This document shows positions 21,604 through 32,523 of a stretch of DNA of 64,000 nt, piece by piece. The stretch spans positions 1,807,276-1,871,275 of the forward strand of contig NZ_JAKELO010000002.1 in NCBI RefSeq assembly GCF_028912405.1, written 5' to 3'. The notes beneath the pieces are model-generated. The model saw only the letters and a list, made by a program, of their open reading frames with translations, was not told where the DNA came from and ran no database searches. Numbering within the stretch: the stretch's first letter is position 1; each line of letters begins with the position of its first letter. Source of the stretch: Methanogenium marinum. GTDB lineage: Archaea > Halobacteriota > Methanomicrobia > Methanomicrobiales > Methanomicrobiaceae. A program made the translations under genes and the position numbers.

Positions 21604-22113
21604 TTATCTCTGGATTTTTTCTATGTTCATCCGGCAGGAGGAGTCGCCCATACACATGTGTGTGTCTGTACTGATGTGATAATCGGGGTTCAGGCTCTCT
21701 ACGGCCGCTGTAGTATAGGCGCTGCAGAGTTCACAGGTGTGACGGGCTTCCCCCCCGAACCGTTCTGTGTTTGCTGCCATCGGGCACTGCTCAGTGATAA
21801 TGGTCGCTGAATTTCCCTTTTCCTGTATGATCCGGCCCTGCAGTTGAGGGCCCAGGACGATCCTTGAGATCTCATTGAATGCTTCAGCAACCTCCACAGC
21901 GGAATTAACTGGATATCCAATGCTTTTTGCAATGTCTGCCTGTTTCTCTCCGAGTTTTTGCCAGATCTCTTTTTCTGCCATGTTCAGTTCACTTTGCTGC
22001 TCCGGCGCAATCTTGCTGAATGCCTGTTCATAGGCGAAGGGCATCATGTCAGAACACCGGGTTGCAATATCCCAGCGTTGTTCAGCCGAGATCTGTTTTA
22101 GTTTTTGTACCAT
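21604..22113 (-). CDS. Uncharacterised Cys-rich methanogen protein
   Basis: Intact ORF with C-terminal CPMAANTERFGGEARHTCELCSAY...MCMGDSSCRMNIEKI. Confidence 0.6.
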   Translation of the reverse strand: MVQKLKQISAEQRWDIATRCSDMMPFAYEQAFSKIAPEQQSELNMAEKEIWQKLGEKQADIAKSIGYPVNSAVEVAEAFNEISRIVLGPQLQGRIIQEKGNSATIITEQCPMAANTERFGGEARHTCELCSAYTTAAVESLNPDYHISTDTHMCMGDSSCRMNIEKIQR

Positions 22114-22280
22114 TTCTTCCTCTCCCTCCCTGGGGGTCCGGATAACAGGCTGAATCCCTCTGTTGAGTGTAAGGCTTCCGGAGGATCACATTATCATAGT
22201 AATCCGGTTTTCAATGAGCCCACGATTTCGCCTGGAGCCGACTGTCCCCGAAGATCAACCTCTTAGCAGTTTTTCATGCA

Positions 22281-22496
22281 TTAAATGTTGTTGTCCTCTT
22301 TTGTGCATGATTGAAAAAAAAACACCATTCTCCTGTTAATATCCCGGAAATCTGCTGAATTGCATGAGAACCGTTGCATGGTCACCTCTCCTTCGGGCCG
22401 GACACCGTTCACGATGTCAGGGAGCGATAGACCGGATGAACGTGAATAATCCGTGATGTATGTCCACATCATAGCCGGAATAAGGTTTTTCACCAT
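22281..22496 (-). CDS. Possible small protein
   Basis: 71-aa ORF with a G-rich RBS-like sequence (GGGGGGAGACAAAATG); no recognised domain. Confidence 0.25.
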   Translation of the reverse strand: MVKNLIPAMMWTYITDYSRSSGLSLPDIVNGVRPEGEVTMQRFSCNSADFRDINRRMVFFFQSCTKEDNNI

Positions 22497-22877
22497 TTTG
22501 TCTCCCCCCTGAATGGAATAATCACCCTTGGTCTTTCGCTATACCCTGTTGTATCAGAGTTATTTGTATGGAGGAATGGCAGGAAAATAATAGGTGTCTG
22601 CACGGGACACTGAGACAAATCTATCTGCCCCGCGTCAGGTCTGCAGGCGGACAATCTGGTGTTGTATATGGGTGGTATGACCCACGACGATAGTTGGTTT
22701 GGCCTTAGATATACAGCGGCGGGATGTTGTCCTTAGAATCGCCCGGCTGATGGAATGCCCGATGGCCGTATGCAGTTATTCAGGATGGATATATACTGTT
22801 CCTGTCTCTCTCTCAGGTGATGGGATTCAGAAATAAATGAATGAAGAGAACCCGTCAGGAGATTGTGTGTCTGCCTT

Positions 22878-23549
22878 CTATGATTTGTTCGTTTCTTCCT
22901 CCTCATCTTTGAATCCCTCATATATTTTTTCAATGAATTCAACACGGGTGGCGATCATAATTTCGTCGCTCTCTTTTATTATGGGATTTTGATTGTAAAG
23001 GAGAAAATCGCTGTTTCTGTAGAGGCCGATGAATACACTGTTTTTTGGAAGGTTAATCTCCGAGAGCTCTGTTCCCTCGAACTTCTTTCCCGCAATGACA
23101 CTGATGAACCTGACATCCCCCCGCATCATGGTTGAAAGTTCGATGGTATCGATACCGCGGAGGGTATGGAAGATGCTGGTGGATGTTGTCTGTGGGGAAT
23201 TGACAACGTGATGAAAACCGAGCCGTTTTGCAACGGTCATAAACTGGACATCATCTGTGGTGATAATTATTTCAGGTACACTGAACTGTTTTGCAATCAG
23301 CCCGATGATGATGTTATCCTGGTCATGAATGGTGCAGGCGACGATGGCATCTGCCTTCTCAATCTCTGCTTTTTCCAGGATGTCGGGCCGTGTACCTTCT
23401 GCATTAATAACTGTACAGTCGAGAGTTTCTGAAAGCTCTTTTGCCCGGTTCGGATTTCGTTCAATGAGAACTACTTCTGATCCTGTCTGGATCAGTGTCT
23501 GTGCCAGATTGACACCCAGAGCACTTCCTTCCACAATGATGACACGCAT
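22878..23549 (-). CDS. TrkA-family K+ channel/uptake NAD-binding protein
   Basis: MRVIIVEGSALGVNLAQTLIQTGSEVVLIERN Rossmann fold plus TrkA-C-like tail. Confidence 0.92.
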   Translation of the reverse strand: MRVIIVEGSALGVNLAQTLIQTGSEVVLIERNPNRAKELSETLDCTVINAEGTRPDILEKAEIEKADAIVACTIHDQDNIIIGLIAKQFSVPEIIITTDDVQFMTVAKRLGFHHVVNSPQTTSTSIFHTLRGIDTIELSTMMRGDVRFISVIAGKKFEGTELSEINLPKNSVFIGLYRNSDFLLYNQNPIIKESDEIMIATRVEFIEKIYEGFKDEEEETNKS

Positions 23550-23737
23550 GTATATTGCCTCTTCACCTCATGTTCTCACGAAACCCGATATACATAACGG
23601 TGCATTTCTCTCTCTTTTCGGGGAGCATATCGGTGTTCTGAATTCCTTTTCTGAGGAACTGGCATCACTGCACCGGTGATGCCGGAGATACCTGTTGTGC
23701 TTTTTATTCCGTACGTTTATCCCGCGACAGTGACGGA

Positions 23738-24088
23738 TTATGTAATCTCGAATTCGAGAGCTTCCTTTTCGAGGAAGTAACCCAGTACTGTCCTGATGAC
23801 AACGACAACAGCGAGCATGATAAGTTCCTCCTGTGTTGGGGCAAAGATAGTGGCAAGGATGTCTGCTGCAATGAGAAATTCCAGCCCAAAGACGATTTTT
23901 CCCGTCAGTCTCATCCTGAGCTTGTTATAAGGAATTTTTACTCTCCTGAATTCAATGATTATCATCTTCACGATTGCGTCGAGACCGCCGTAGATGATAA
24001 TGAAGGCTCCGGTCACCTCAAAGAAAAATGTGAGTATATGCAGGAGCTCAAAAAAAAGGGCATATCCATCGATGGAGAGGAGACTCAT
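23738..24088 (-). CDS. DUF1622-like membrane protein
   Basis: FLEVTGAFIIIYGGLDAI...FGLEFLIAADILATIFAPTQEELIMLAVVVVIRTVLGYFLEKE. Confidence 0.75.
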   Translation of the reverse strand: MSLLSIDGYALFFELLHILTFFFEVTGAFIIIYGGLDAIVKMIIIEFRRVKIPYNKLRMRLTGKIVFGLEFLIAADILATIFAPTQEELIMLAVVVVIRTVLGYFLEKEALEFEIT

Positions 24089-24179
24089 AGGGAAATGAAT
24101 GGTATGGAGGGTATAAATAATTCATCTCCCGGAGAGCGGAGTGACTTTCATCCATTGTCCGGGACGGTATTTTTCATTT

Positions 24180-24740
24180 CTATAACCCGAAATACTCCAG
24201 TCCAGCCAGTAAAACTACAATCATGATGCAGAGCGGGATGACAATGTACCAGGGATTTATTTTCAGATAATCGGGAATTGTCATGGAAGGGAACGTCCCT
24301 TTCGAGAGAACCTTTTCGTTGAGGACGGGATAGGCTGCCGCAAAGATGCCTGCACCGATGAGAATTCCGGTCACCCCACCGAAGAGGGCATCAAGGGAAC
24401 CGTGTCCCACTGCTCCTGCGACGGTGCCGGGACAGTAACCGAGGATGGCAAATCCCATCCCAAAGATGATGCCGCCGATGACGGTTGATCCAATCGAGCC
24501 GGGCTTTGGGTGCAGTTCGACCATCCCTTTGCTTTTCATTGCATAGATGCCGATCATCCCCACCACAACTGCGGCGAGCATCACCTTGATGACCGTAAAG
24601 TCTGTTAAGAGAAGCTGACCGAGGATTACGTTGTACTCGGTCACTCCACTGATATAGAGGAGCCCTCCAAAGCAGATGCCGATGAAAAATCCGATCAGGA
24701 GCTGGAGCCGGTTGTTTTCATGCAGGTGTTCAAACATCAT
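24180..24740 (-). CDS. YeeE/YedE-family sulfur compound transporter half
   Basis: IIFGMGFAILGYCPGTVAGAVGHGSLDALFGGVTG motif. Confidence 0.88.
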   Translation of the reverse strand: MMFEHLHENNRLQLLIGFFIGICFGGLLYISGVTEYNVILGQLLLTDFTVIKVMLAAVVVGMIGIYAMKSKGMVELHPKPGSIGSTVIGGIIFGMGFAILGYCPGTVAGAVGHGSLDALFGGVTGILIGAGIFAAAYPVLNEKVLSKGTFPSMTIPDYLKINPWYIVIPLCIMIVVLLAGLEYFGL

Positions 24741-24750
24741 GTTCTCCTCC

Positions 24751-25251
24751 TCACCACAACACCCCGTAGAGAAGGAATGCTGTCACAATGCCCGACACAA
24801 AAAAGACGATCACGGCAATCCAGCTCGAAATCGCCAGCTGAAGTGTGCCGCTGATTCCGTGGCCGCTTGTGCAGCCCCCTGCCCAGCGTGAGCCGAGTCC
24901 CATAAGAATGCCGCCTCCAAGAGCAACCACGAGGCGCAGCCCGGTGTCATACCCGAAGGTGTCACCGAAGAGTGTCGGCACCCATTCGAGCGAAAATCCC
25001 CCAAGAATCACTGATACGGCAAACGCTCCCAGAAACACACCTGCTACGAGCATCCATTCCCAGTCAACAATGGGAGCAAACTTTTGGTAGTAGGGTTTTT
25101 CGTCAGTCTTCTTTCCCCTGAAGATATGTTCAATCATTCCGCTCGTCCGTGTGTATGCAGTCGAACACCCGAGTGGTTTGTTTGAGAGCAGAAATGCAAT
25201 CCAGCTGAGTATGCCGATGCCCGCTCCTGCAATATATGGTGTCACATCCAT
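24751..25251 (-). CDS. YeeE/YedE-family sulfur compound transporter half
   Basis: PLGCSTAYTRTSGMI and GLGSRWAGGCTSGHGISGTLQLA motifs. Confidence 0.9.
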   Translation of the reverse strand: MDVTPYIAGAGIGILSWIAFLLSNKPLGCSTAYTRTSGMIEHIFRGKKTDEKPYYQKFAPIVDWEWMLVAGVFLGAFAVSVILGGFSLEWVPTLFGDTFGYDTGLRLVVALGGGILMGLGSRWAGGCTSGHGISGTLQLAISSWIAVIVFFVSGIVTAFLLYGVLW

Positions 25252-25280
25252 TCATTTCCCCTCCTTGTTACGGTCTCTCC

Positions 25281-26672
25281 TTACTCTTTCTTTGGCAGAA
25301 ATCCTGCAGCGATATAACCGGTGAGCCCGCCTGCAGCATTGTATACATCGGAGAATCCGTGCTGTTTCAGGATACTGCAGGCAAGGCTGGAACGATGTCC
25401 GGTGCGGCACATTGCAATCGTGGGCCTGTCCGGGTCGAGTTCGTCTGCTCGTGTTCTGAGGTCCATGGCAAGGATGTTGACTGCACCTGTAATGTGCTGT
25501 TCTTCATATTCATCCGGGGACCTGACATCAAGAAGAACGGTGTTTGTGTCCTGAATTTTGTCATGCACTTCTGAGGGAGAGAGCTGGTGGATGTGATCGG
25601 TGGTGTAGCCGGCGGTCACCCAGGCATGGGTGCCCCCCTTCAGGTATCCTGTCGTTCGGTCGAGGCCGACACGCCGGAGCTGGACAACTGCCTCATGTGC
25701 CTGTTCGGGGTTGTCGGTCACAAGGAGGATGTCTTTGTCCGGCGGCAGCACCCATCCTGCGAAGGTGGAAAAGTTGGCGCCCATGTCGATATGATAGCTC
25801 CCGGGGATATGCTGGCCTCCGAAAGTGGCATAGTTGCGTATACCCACCACGATGGTGTCTGCATCATTCATCTGTTCATAAAATTCAGCCGGTTTCATTG
25901 CTTTCAGGGGGGGAAGGGTTCTGACAGAGGCCGGACCCCTGCGGTTGATGTCACTGCACCGGGCGAAGTGGTCGGGTGCCGGTGGCATGCTGACTGTCAG
26001 TGAACGGATGAACTCCTCTTTATCCGCTATCAGGAGGGCCGGATTGTAGGTATTTTCATACCTGATGGTTGAAATCCGCATTGCACCCATTGCCTTCCCA
26101 CAGAGTGACCCCGCTCCATGTGCAGGGAACACCAGGCACTCGGGAGGGAGGACCATGACCTTTGTATGGAGGTTCTCATACAGCTCTCCTGCCAGCTCAT
26201 GTGCTTTTCCCGGAAAGAGGTCGGGGCGGCCAACATCACCAACAAAGAGTGTATCACCGGTAAATGCCGCAACGGGTGTATCCCCCCGGGAAGTGTCGGT
26301 GACCACATAGACAAGGCAGTCGGGTGTGTGTCCAGGTGTCTCGAGGACATGGAATTCCATATCTTCGATGCTGAAGGTGTCACCATCAGAAAGTGGTATA
26401 TGTGCAAAGGTGCAGTGGCCTGCGGCCGGAGCATAAATCGTTGCACCAGTCTCTTCGGCAAGGTCCATGTGGCCCGAGACAAAATCCGCATGCAGATGCG
26501 TCTCAAGAATGTGGGTTATTTTCAGTCCCTCAGCCTCTGCGGCCTCGAGATAACGGTCAACATCACGGCTCGGATCAACGATGGCACACGTTGTTTTTCC
26601 ACCAATAAGATACGAGCTGTGGGCGATTTTTTCAATAAAGAATTGTTTCAACAACATATTATCGATTCCCAA
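25281..26672 (-). CDS. MBL-fold metallohydrolase with two C-terminal rhodanese domains
   Basis: ETHLHADFVSGHMDLA, VLETPGHTPDCLVYVV, FTGDTLFVGDVGRPDL; rhodanese CRTGHRSSLAC. Confidence 0.92.
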   Translation of the reverse strand: MGIDNMLLKQFFIEKIAHSSYLIGGKTTCAIVDPSRDVDRYLEAAEAEGLKITHILETHLHADFVSGHMDLAEETGATIYAPAAGHCTFAHIPLSDGDTFSIEDMEFHVLETPGHTPDCLVYVVTDTSRGDTPVAAFTGDTLFVGDVGRPDLFPGKAHELAGELYENLHTKVMVLPPECLVFPAHGAGSLCGKAMGAMRISTIRYENTYNPALLIADKEEFIRSLTVSMPPAPDHFARCSDINRRGPASVRTLPPLKAMKPAEFYEQMNDADTIVVGIRNYATFGGQHIPGSYHIDMGANFSTFAGWVLPPDKDILLVTDNPEQAHEAVVQLRRVGLDRTTGYLKGGTHAWVTAGYTTDHIHQLSPSEVHDKIQDTNTVLLDVRSPDEYEEQHITGAVNILAMDLRTRADELDPDRPTIAMCRTGHRSSLACSILKQHGFSDVYNAAGGLTGYIAAGFLPKKE

Positions 26673-26687
26673 TTTCAGTGATGCTCC

Positions 26688-28496
26688 CTATACGATGAAA
26701 AATATATAAATCAATCCTGTCGCAATGAACAGAAAGAGGATGGTCATTCCCCCTCCTGCCCGCAGGTAATCGCCATTGTGGTATCCTCCGGGGGTCATCA
26801 GGAATGCATTGACCTGATGCGTGGGAAGGATGAACGAATTTGAGGCGCAGAGTGCGACAAGGAGGGCAAGCCCGCGAGGGTCAAGGCCTGTTGAAGTGCC
26901 GATGATTATCACGAGTGGCACCAGAACAATGGTTGCGCCCACATTTGACATGAAGAGACTAAAGAAGGTAGCAAGCACCGCAATGCCGAGGAGGATGAGG
27001 AGTGGATGTGCCATTGAAAGCATACCCATCATGCCATCAGCGAGATAAGCTGCTGTTCCGGTCTGTTCCATGGCAATGCCCAGCGGAATAAGTCCTGCAA
27101 GGAGAAAGATCGTCCGCCAGTCGATGGCCTGGTATGCTTCATTGATGGTCAGTACCCTGCCAAGGATCATTACTATTGCGCCGCTGAGAAGTCCGAGTGC
27201 TATTGGGACACCAGTGAAGGTGAGGGCAATGCCGCCCACAAGGCAGAGGAGGGCAAAAGGACCCTTTGATGCTGTCACTCCTTTCTCTTCGGGAACCGTG
27301 CTCAGAACAAACTCCGGTCCCTGCCCGATACGGGTGATCTTCTCCCACGGACCGAAGACTACAAATGTGTCTCCCGGATTCATGGGAATGTCGGATATGT
27401 CACGCCGGTGTTCTCCTTCCTTTGTCAGGGAAAGGATGACCTCGAGTCCGTGCTGTTTTCTGAATGCTACTTCACGGACTGTTTTTCCTGTGTAGGGCGA
27501 GTGGGGCCGGACAATTATTTCGGCAAATCCTGCATGTTCTTCTCCGATTTCTTCGGTGTGGCGCTCAGGATTTCCCACCGGGACAAGGCTATAGTCTGCC
27601 GCAAACTGTTCCGCATCCTCCTTCGTTCCGAGGATGGAGAGTACCTGCCCCTCAGCAAAGACCGAATATCGCCACGGTGCATAAAGAATATCCCTTCCGG
27701 TCTTTACCGCCAGAAGATGCAGCGAGTATCGGGATTTGAGGGAGTTATCTTCCCTGGTTGTGCCGACGAGGGGGCTGTTTTTGGGAATAATATAATGGTG
27801 CATGTTCCCGGGCAGTTGCCAGGTCTCGATTATTTCCTGCTGGACCGGAATGGTTTTTGTTTTCCCATCGTCGGACGGGAGGACATACCTGCCTAACAGG
27901 AGAAAATACATAATACTGGCCACAAGGAGAACAAGCCCTATCGGGGTGACGGCAAAGATGCCGAACGGCTCAAGGTTCCCCTGTATCATGAGATCATTGA
28001 GGAGAATAAGAGGAGATGACCCCACCATCGTAATGGTCCCGCCGATGATTGCCATGAATCCCATCGGCATTATAAGGCGGGAACGGGGGATATTGGTTTT
28101 TTTGGAAATGCGCAGGATAGCAGGAAGAAAGAGTGTTGCTGACCCGATATTCTGCATGAATCCTGACAAAATTCCGACTACTGAATAGACGATGGTCATC
28201 AGTTTTGTCTCGTTTGCACCTGCAATCATGACGATTTTTCGTGAAAGCTGGATCATCATGCCAGTGCGGTCCACCCCATACCCGAGGATCATCACCGCCA
28301 TAACCGAGATAACAGCGTTACTTGCAAACCCGGAGAAGGTCTGGGCAGGAGAGACGAGACCCAGCCATCCCAGCGTGAGCATGATGATGATGGCGATGAT
28401 ATCGACCCTGAGTTTATCTGTCACAAACAGGATGACGGTCGCTGCAAGGACAAGGAGGACAAGGATTATCTCAGGAGTCACACCGGTTACCACCAT
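26688..28496 (-). CDS. SLC13-family permease with internal TrkA-C domains
   Basis: Multiple TM helices, FMQNIGSATLFLPA, central TrkA-C-like segments, FSLFMSNVGATIVLVPL. Confidence 0.9.
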   Translation of the reverse strand: MVVTGVTPEIILVLLVLAATVILFVTDKLRVDIIAIIIMLTLGWLGLVSPAQTFSGFASNAVISVMAVMILGYGVDRTGMMIQLSRKIVMIAGANETKLMTIVYSVVGILSGFMQNIGSATLFLPAILRISKKTNIPRSRLIMPMGFMAIIGGTITMVGSSPLILLNDLMIQGNLEPFGIFAVTPIGLVLLVASIMYFLLLGRYVLPSDDGKTKTIPVQQEIIETWQLPGNMHHYIIPKNSPLVGTTREDNSLKSRYSLHLLAVKTGRDILYAPWRYSVFAEGQVLSILGTKEDAEQFAADYSLVPVGNPERHTEEIGEEHAGFAEIIVRPHSPYTGKTVREVAFRKQHGLEVILSLTKEGEHRRDISDIPMNPGDTFVVFGPWEKITRIGQGPEFVLSTVPEEKGVTASKGPFALLCLVGGIALTFTGVPIALGLLSGAIVMILGRVLTINEAYQAIDWRTIFLLAGLIPLGIAMEQTGTAAYLADGMMGMLSMAHPLLILLGIAVLATFFSLFMSNVGATIVLVPLVIIIGTSTGLDPRGLALLVALCASNSFILPTHQVNAFLMTPGGYHNGDYLRAGGGMTILFLFIATGLIYIFFIV

Positions 28497-28734
28497 ACCA
28501 TGTCAATATCTCCAGATAGGTGTATGGTGTAATAAAGAGAGTGGGTGATTTTTCCGGGAGTGTGCCAATGGAGATGGATTTTGCAGTGATTGATTTTGCA
28601 CTGGTATCGATGAAGGAATTGGCCTGTTCGTGATGGTGTGTCTCTTTTCCACAGCGGATCTATTTTTTTAGCCTCGAATGTTGCATAGCGGACAAATAAA
28701 AGTTCTGACTCTGAAAAAAAGAGAGATTTGTTTG

Positions 28735-29661
28735 TCAGGCTTCCGGCGGGATCATTACCGCATCGATGACATGAATGACGCCGTTGCTGCATTTTACATC
28801 CGTGATGATGACATTGGCACCATCCACCATCACTCCGTCAGAAGTATCAATGGCGAGAGGGCTGCCCTGCAGAGTGTCTATTTCGCTCATAGTCGTGATA
28901 TCCGCAGCCATGTATCTCCCGTCCGCGACATGATAGAGCAGGATGTCTGTCAGCTGCCCTGAGGGGTCCTCAAGAAGTGCTTCAACCGTCCCCTCAGGCA
29001 ATGCTGCAAAAGCGTCGTCTGTGGGAGCAAATACAGTAAAGTCCATCGTTTCATCGCTCAAAGTTGTATCAAGTCCGGCTGCCTGGAGAGCTGCAACAAG
29101 GGTGGTGAACCGTCCGTCAGCAACCGCCGTCTCGACAATGTTGTCTTTTGGCAGCATCACTGCATCGATGACGTGAATGACACCGTTGCTGCAGACAATG
29201 TCTGTGGTAATAATGTTTGCTTCCTCAACCATGACGCCGCCTGTTGTGTCAAACTGTATCCGTTTGCCATTGAGTGTCATTGCATCCGGTTGTGATGTCA
29301 CATCTGCTGCCATAAGGTTTCCTGAAACAACATGATACAGGAGAATATCTTTCAGATCTCCTTCCGGGTCCTCAAGGAGGGCTGCGATTGTTCCTTCGGG
29401 AAGTGCCGCCATGGCATCATCCGTTGGCGCAAATACGGTGAATGGGCCCTCCCCCGAGAGCGTCTCCGTCAGTCCTGCGGCTTGGATCCCTGCAAGAAGG
29501 GTCGTAAATGACCCTGCATCCTGTGCAGTTTCCACTATGTTTTTCATTGCTGGTGTCTGTGTTGGGGTAGGCGTTGCCTCGGGGGTTTCTGAAGTAGTAC
29601 ACCCCGCGACAAGTACTGCTGCCACCACAAGAATAAAGCCCAGCATTTTCAGTGATTTCAT
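28735..29661 (-). CDS. Fasciclin (FAS1) lipoprotein with two FAS1 domains
   Basis: Lipobox VLVAGC; two FTVFAPTDDAxAALPEGT...DILLYHV...NGVIHVIDAVM repeats. Confidence 0.95.
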   Translation of the reverse strand: MKSLKMLGFILVVAAVLVAGCTTSETPEATPTPTQTPAMKNIVETAQDAGSFTTLLAGIQAAGLTETLSGEGPFTVFAPTDDAMAALPEGTIAALLEDPEGDLKDILLYHVVSGNLMAADVTSQPDAMTLNGKRIQFDTTGGVMVEEANIITTDIVCSNGVIHVIDAVMLPKDNIVETAVADGRFTTLVAALQAAGLDTTLSDETMDFTVFAPTDDAFAALPEGTVEALLEDPSGQLTDILLYHVADGRYMAADITTMSEIDTLQGSPLAIDTSDGVMVDGANVIITDVKCSNGVIHVIDAVMIPPEA

Positions 29662-30187
29662 TCAATACACCCTCCATCATCAGATGGATGTCGGTTAATT
29701 GATGTTAATTTACTTAATTGTTATCAGGGAAAGGCCGATGGGGGGGTACGTAGAGTTATGGCACACACAGGGGAATCATTCGTGAATCTGATTGATATTC
29801 TGGTTGTATTCAGGATTTTGCGTTAAAATCCACGTTTATCCATGTATAGACTTCCTTTGTTTGTTTTTCATTTTGGTCCAATTTGTCGTTTTTTTGAACG
29901 ATAGTGATTATTTCCTCTCCTTTTTGATATTAATCCTCACATTTGGGAATTTATGAAGGGTATAGGTGATTTAGTTCTCCTCAGAATAGTGTGAGCTGGA
30001 TGAAATGATTACAAAATAGTGGAAGACGGAGAATGCAGATTTCTCTGGCCAGCACGAGTTTCATCGTGAGATGGCTAATATCAGGTTTGGGATGGTAACT
30101 GAGGCTGATGATGATCTTTTCCGGATTATTTCAAAATCCTTCTGGTTTTCCCGGTTCGTCTGACAGACTCATCCTTATGTATTTCCA

Positions 30188-31615
30188 TTATCTCTTCACC
30201 CATGTTCTCGGGAACAACAGAATAAATAATGGAATTATTTCAATCCGTCCGAGGAGCATGTCGATGATTAACACCCCTTTCAGGAGGGCTGGCATTGCAG
30301 CACTGGTGATGCCACAGGAGAGGCCGACTGTTCCAAGGGCACTTGATACTTCGAAGATGGAATTGTCAAGGCTGAACCCATGGAGCATAAAGATAAAACT
30401 GGAGACAATAAGGACGAGTGAATACAGAAAGACAAAAGTGAGTATATTGTAGACCATCTCTGTCTCAATCACTTCGTCTTTAACTTTGAGGGGGGTAAGT
30501 GCTTCACGTGGCAAAAAATAGCGGATGAAAACAAGATGCACTACTTTCAGGAGAATTATGAGTCTGAGAATCTTGATGCCTCCTGCCGTTGACCCCACAG
30601 AACCGCCCACCCACATGAGGGCGGTGAGTACTGCCTTTGACCCGTCAGGAAGGGTGCCGATGTCAACCGTGGAAAATCCTGCTGTACTCAGTGCGGAGAA
30701 TGCCTGAAAGACAGAGATAGATAATCCTTCTGTGGGAGTCGTTTTCCCAGCCAGTGTGAAGAATAACAGAAGAATTCCGATGACGGCGAATACAAGGAAA
30801 TACCTGAACTGAATGTCTGAAAAGATGGCTAATTTATTCTCAATCAGCCGGGGATAAAGGCTGAAATTAAAGGCTCCCATCAGGCAACTGAGGGTTATAA
30901 GAAATGGTATCGTGAGTCCGGAAAACCCGGCGGCAGATTCCGGTTGTGTTGAAAATCCGCCGGTGGACACTGCGGAGAGTGCGTGGCAGACTGCATCAAA
31001 AAGTGGCATGCCCCCTGCAAAGAGGATGATAAACGAAATGGCAGTTAAGAGGCAGTATATCTGCACCAGCACTTTTGCAGTTGCGGTAACGCCGGGACGC
31101 AGGGGTGTCTCAGGGCTGTTGATTGCATACAGGCGGTGTGCACTTGTCCCCGGCGGGATGAAAACCATCAGGATGATGATGATAATTCCAATGCCGCCCA
31201 CCCACTGGAGCCATGAACGGGCAAAGAGAAATGCGGGACCCACGGTTGCAGGGGCAACAGAGAGGCCGGTTGTCGTCACCCCGGAGACTGCTTCAAAAAA
31301 GGCATCCAGAAAGGGCATACCTGTTGAGAGGGTGAAAGGAATGGCGCTCAGAAATGCTGCAAAGGGAAAGATTATCGCTGCAATGATGAGGGCTTCCTTC
31401 CATTCCAGTTCACCGTCCGGGAGCAGGCGGTGGAAGAGATATCCCAGGAAAATGATAGAGGTCCCGATTACTGTATACGTACCTGCAATTGAATACTCTC
31501 CGAAATACAGGGCAACAATGAGTGGCACCAAAAGCATGGCACCCGCTCCCATCACTAATACCGAGAGATATTTCAGAACGACAAGCGGTTTTACCGGTGA
31601 GACCAGTTCGTACAT
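30188..31615 (-). CDS. TrkH-family potassium uptake protein
   Basis: SGVTTTGLS, SAVSTGGFSTQ, SALSTAGFSTVD, SSALGTVGLSCG selectivity-filter repeats. Confidence 0.94.
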   Translation of the reverse strand: MYELVSPVKPLVVLKYLSVLVMGAGAMLLVPLIVALYFGEYSIAGTYTVIGTSIIFLGYLFHRLLPDGELEWKEALIIAAIIFPFAAFLSAIPFTLSTGMPFLDAFFEAVSGVTTTGLSVAPATVGPAFLFARSWLQWVGGIGIIIIILMVFIPPGTSAHRLYAINSPETPLRPGVTATAKVLVQIYCLLTAISFIILFAGGMPLFDAVCHALSAVSTGGFSTQPESAAGFSGLTIPFLITLSCLMGAFNFSLYPRLIENKLAIFSDIQFRYFLVFAVIGILLLFFTLAGKTTPTEGLSISVFQAFSALSTAGFSTVDIGTLPDGSKAVLTALMWVGGSVGSTAGGIKILRLIILLKVVHLVFIRYFLPREALTPLKVKDEVIETEMVYNILTFVFLYSLVLIVSSFIFMLHGFSLDNSIFEVSSALGTVGLSCGITSAAMPALLKGVLIIDMLLGRIEIIPLFILLFPRTWVKR

Positions 31616-31698
31616 GCAGACACCACTTCATTGGGGAGAGGGTTCTTAATGTTTCACCTGAATCTGGATTTCCTTCCCCGGGAAAAAAAGAGATATTT

Positions 31699-32523
31699 TC
31701 AGAGCCACTTGATACTCAGTGGATTTCTTTTGGGTGCCGTCATGGTGCTCCGCTGTTTTGGGTATCCGAAGGTGAGGGCATATGAGGGCATGTATCCCTC
31801 CGGAATTCCCATTTCTTCCCGTAAAGGTGCGAACTCTTCCATTGCGATCTTTAAAAATCCATTCCAGCAGGATGCGATTCCATATCCCTTCGCAACCAGT
31901 TCAAAGTAGGAAAGTGCAATGATTGGGTCTGCCTTTGCCCAGGTGCTCCCTTCCGGTATTGTGGCGATAAGGAGGTGGGGTGCACTATGACAGACTGCAT
32001 CCTCGCCCAGTCCCCATCGTCGGATGATACCGTTGTACTGGAGGGAATAGGGGTGGTTTGGTCTTTTCTCAACCTCTGTCTTCATCCACTCTACGGTGTG
32101 AGCTGCAATCATCTGCACCTTCTCCGGGTCATGGACAACAATCCATTTTACCTTCTGGCTGTTTGCTGCAGTCGGGCTGTAGCGGATAACATCCAGCATC
32201 TGTTCAATCAGTTCTCTTTTTAGAGGTTTTTTCCGGTAGTGGCGGATTGATCTGCGGGTCTGAACAAATCTTGCGAGCTGGTCTGGTTTAATATCAGAAG
32301 CACGTTCGTTCATGGATAGCGGGTATTCACCTTCAAAATTTGTTTCCAGGGCATTAAACAGGCAAAATATCTCGCAGTGTCCGCATTTTATACACTTGTC
32401 TTCGAGGTCTTTTGCAATCATCGGCAGTTTACTCTCTTTCATTGAGATGATTGACACCGGGCAGACCCTGACGCACACACCGCATTTTGTGCAGGTTTCC
32501 GGGTTGACAGTGATGTTACTCAT
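31699..32523 (-). CDS. Nitroreductase-family protein with N-terminal 2x[4Fe-4S] ferredoxin domain
   Basis: CTKCGVCVRVCPV and CIKCGHCEIFC clusters; RRSIRHYRKKPLKRELIEQML nitroreductase motif. Confidence 0.92.
   Translation of the reverse strand: MSNITVNPETCTKCGVCVRVCPVSIISMKESKLPMIAKDLEDKCIKCGHCEIFCLFNALETNFEGEYPLSMNERASDIKPDQLARFVQTRRSIRHYRKKPLKRELIEQMLDVIRYSPTAANSQKVKWIVVHDPEKVQMIAAHTVEWMKTEVEKRPNHPYSLQYNGIIRRWGLGEDAVCHSAPHLLIATIPEGSTWAKADPIIALSYFELVAKGYGIASCWNGFLKIAMEEFAPLREEMGIPEGYMPSYALTFGYPKQRSTMTAPKRNPLSIKWL

Noticed and set aside
28735-29661. Repeated segments at ~28750 and ~29150 as a mobile repeat
   Set aside because: They are the nucleotide trace of the two FAS1 domains in one protein.
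30525-31649. Long plus-strand ORFs opposite TrkH (e.g. 30912-31649)
   Set aside because: Antisense shadows of a strong minus-strand gene with basic, domain-free translations.
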